Shown here one piece after another: positions 62,925 to 64,000 of a DNA stretch of 64,000 bases. Made by a program: the position numbers and the translations under genes. The stretch lies in NCBI RefSeq assembly GCF_000723205.1, contig NZ_HG315671.1:2143351-2207350 (forward strand), read 5' to 3'. The notes under the pieces are model-generated. The model searched no databases and was not told the DNA's origin. It saw only the letters and a list, made by a program, of their open reading frames with translations. The first letter of the stretch is position 1. Every line of letters starts with the position of its first letter. This DNA comes from Formosa agariphila KMM 3901 (GTDB lineage Bacteria > Bacteroidota > Bacteroidia > Flavobacteriales > Flavobacteriaceae).

Positions 62925-63917
62925 TTATTTAGTTCTAATACCCTCCGCTTCTATAGTACTTATAATTTGTTTTAATTCTTCACTATACGACGTGGTATCA
63001 TTCTCGTCGGTTAATAACTCGCCACGATATATAAATTTAGTATCTAAATCAAAGTACACCACATAAATTCCTGTTTGCGGGTTTTTCCATTTACCATTTC
63101 CGTTATTTACAATGCGCTTATCTTCTAAATACTGTATCCAAGCCCCTCTAGACAAAGTAGATTTATCCATATAAATTTTGCTGTTTTCATTCGTTTTAAA
63201 ATATGGATACGGCCCTTTTAATTTAGCATGTATATGTTCTAAAACCATGGTTTTTAAGCTTTCAAATCCTTCCGCCTTTTCGGATAAAAACATAGGGTTC
63301 TGGATCCGTTTACTATCTTCCATATCTAACGGGATGATTACAAAACCATCAGGATGACTAGCAGTTTTAACGAGTAAACGAAATTGATAGCCTGTGTTTA
63401 ACGTTTCATAAGATTGATTTAACCGATCTATAAAACGTGGTACCAGATCTTCTAAGACTTCAGGTTTTACATCCTCGTTAAAATTCAGCTCAATAGATTC
63501 TGTTGCAAAAGTTATTTCAGGAATTTCATCTTTAAAATCGGCTTTAACAGCTTGTCTCGTTTCATAACGTATTACAGCGTCTTTGTACAAATCATCTACC
63601 GTCATATTATCAGAACTAGGATACATGGGTAGGGTATCGTTTTCTAATATATGTTTCAGATTAAGGTGCGTATAAAATGCTATTTCAGGAATCTCCTTAT
63701 CATAAATAAGCATGCCGTACATATTAGGATCCATAGTTGCCGCGTTAAAAAACAGTGTTAAATCACTATAGCCAAGTTTACCATCATATTTTTGTTGCAG
63801 ATAGTCTTCTAAATTTTGAACTGCTTTTTTTTTTGGTATCCCGATATAATTCGCACAACCTGCAACTATAAGCAGGACGATTAAAATGCATATAACAGAT
63901 AAAATTGTAATCTTCAT
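62925..63917 (-). CDS. Uncharacterised lipoprotein, likely regulon member
   Basis: The 330-residue protein has a signal with lipobox VAGC (Cys21), then a long mixed domain with IPKKKAVQNLEDYLQQKYDGKL, VRYETRQ-like helix RYETRQAVKADFKDEIPEITFA, a GYQFRLLVKTASHPDGFVIIPLD segment and a C-terminal strand region WKNPQTGIYVVYFDLDTKFIYRGEL. The family is not recognised. It converges on the response regulator gene, with only 24 bp between stops. An exact palindrome lies 49 bp before its start, so it is probably regulated with the rest of the set. Confidence 0.7.
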   Translation of the reverse strand: MKITILSVICILIVLLIVAGCANYIGIPKKKAVQNLEDYLQQKYDGKLGYSDLTLFFNAATMDPNMYGMLIYDKEIPEIAFYTHLNLKHILENDTLPMYPSSDNMTVDDLYKDAVIRYETRQAVKADFKDEIPEITFATESIELNFNEDVKPEVLEDLVPRFIDRLNQSYETLNTGYQFRLLVKTASHPDGFVIIPLDMEDSKRIQNPMFLSEKAEGFESLKTMVLEHIHAKLKGPYPYFKTNENSKIYMDKSTLSRGAWIQYLEDKRIVNNGNGKWKNPQTGIYVVYFDLDTKFIYRGELLTDENDTTSYSEELKQIISTIEAEGIRTK

Positions 63918-63966
63918 AATACTCTAGTCTATCATATAAATGTAGAGCAATATTCATACTAGGCCC

Positions 63967-63982
63967 TCACTGAATTCCGTGA
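63967..63982. promoter_or_regulatory. Palindromic operator-like site, copy 9
   Basis: TCACTGAATTCCGTGA has exact arms and is the best match to the family consensus. It lies 49 bp before the lipoprotein start. A partial further copy (CCCGTAA) appears at the very end of the window. Confidence 0.72.
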
Positions 63983-64000
63983 GTTTAAATATTCCCGTAA

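Overview
The window comes from a marine-type member of the Bacteroidota, most likely a flavobacterium. The evidence is a SusC/SusD pair with PKD-domain lipoproteins, Bacteroidota-style lipoprotein signals, low G+C with AT-rich spacers, weak Shine-Dalgarno signals, and a tRNA promoter with a TAnnTTTG-type -7 box. No rRNA, CRISPR array, integrase or insertion sequence was seen. All assignments were made by reading motifs and were not checked by database search.

Region 1 (1-21018, all on the minus strand) is a polysaccharide utilisation locus for a beta-1,3/1,6-glucan of the laminarin type. In order of transcription it holds SusC, SusD, a surface glycan-binding lipoprotein, a GH16 endo-glucanase lipoprotein, a large GH149/GH94-type beta-glucan phosphorylase, a GH17-like lipoprotein, a clan GH-A lipoprotein, a GH30 beta-1,6-glucanase-like lipoprotein, an MFS sugar:cation symporter, and a second GH17 enzyme cut by the window edge. 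A separate gene encodes a membrane-spanning beta-propeller/Y_Y_Y/LuxR-HTH regulator. Surface enzymes cut the glucan, SusCD imports oligosaccharides, periplasmic enzymes debranch them, the MFS protein carries products inward, and the phosphorylase (perhaps with the leaderless GH17) finishes in the cytoplasm.

Region 2 (21019-25353) is accessory. It holds a GIY-YIG/DUF2075-helicase/S24-peptidase fusion translationally coupled to a MazG-like pyrophosphohydrolase, which is a candidate defence pair, and an orphan protein of a Bacteroidota-specific family behind a repeat-rich spacer.

Region 3 (25354-33315) is housekeeping and repair. It holds topoisomerase IB, the ligase-associated repair operon (exonuclease, ATP-dependent ligase, Lhr-like helicase, PdeM phosphoesterase), an FMN-binding stress protein and tRNA-Gly(TCC).

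Region 4 (33648-64000) is the most unusual part. About 24 genes, mostly uncharacterised or of SUKH/DUF/ankyrin immunity-like types, surround a giant DUF4132 protein, an LRR protein, a compact endonuclease V homologue, a vWA protein and a diverged adenylosuccinate-synthetase paralogue. A 16-bp palindrome close to TCACTGAATTCMGTGA recurs in the intergenic promoters of this region, and for seven genes it lies 45-56 bp from the start codon. The rightmost operon ends with a TPR histidine kinase and a LuxR-type response regulator. I infer a single regulon, probably controlled by that two-component pair, and regard it as the best candidate for an undescribed system.
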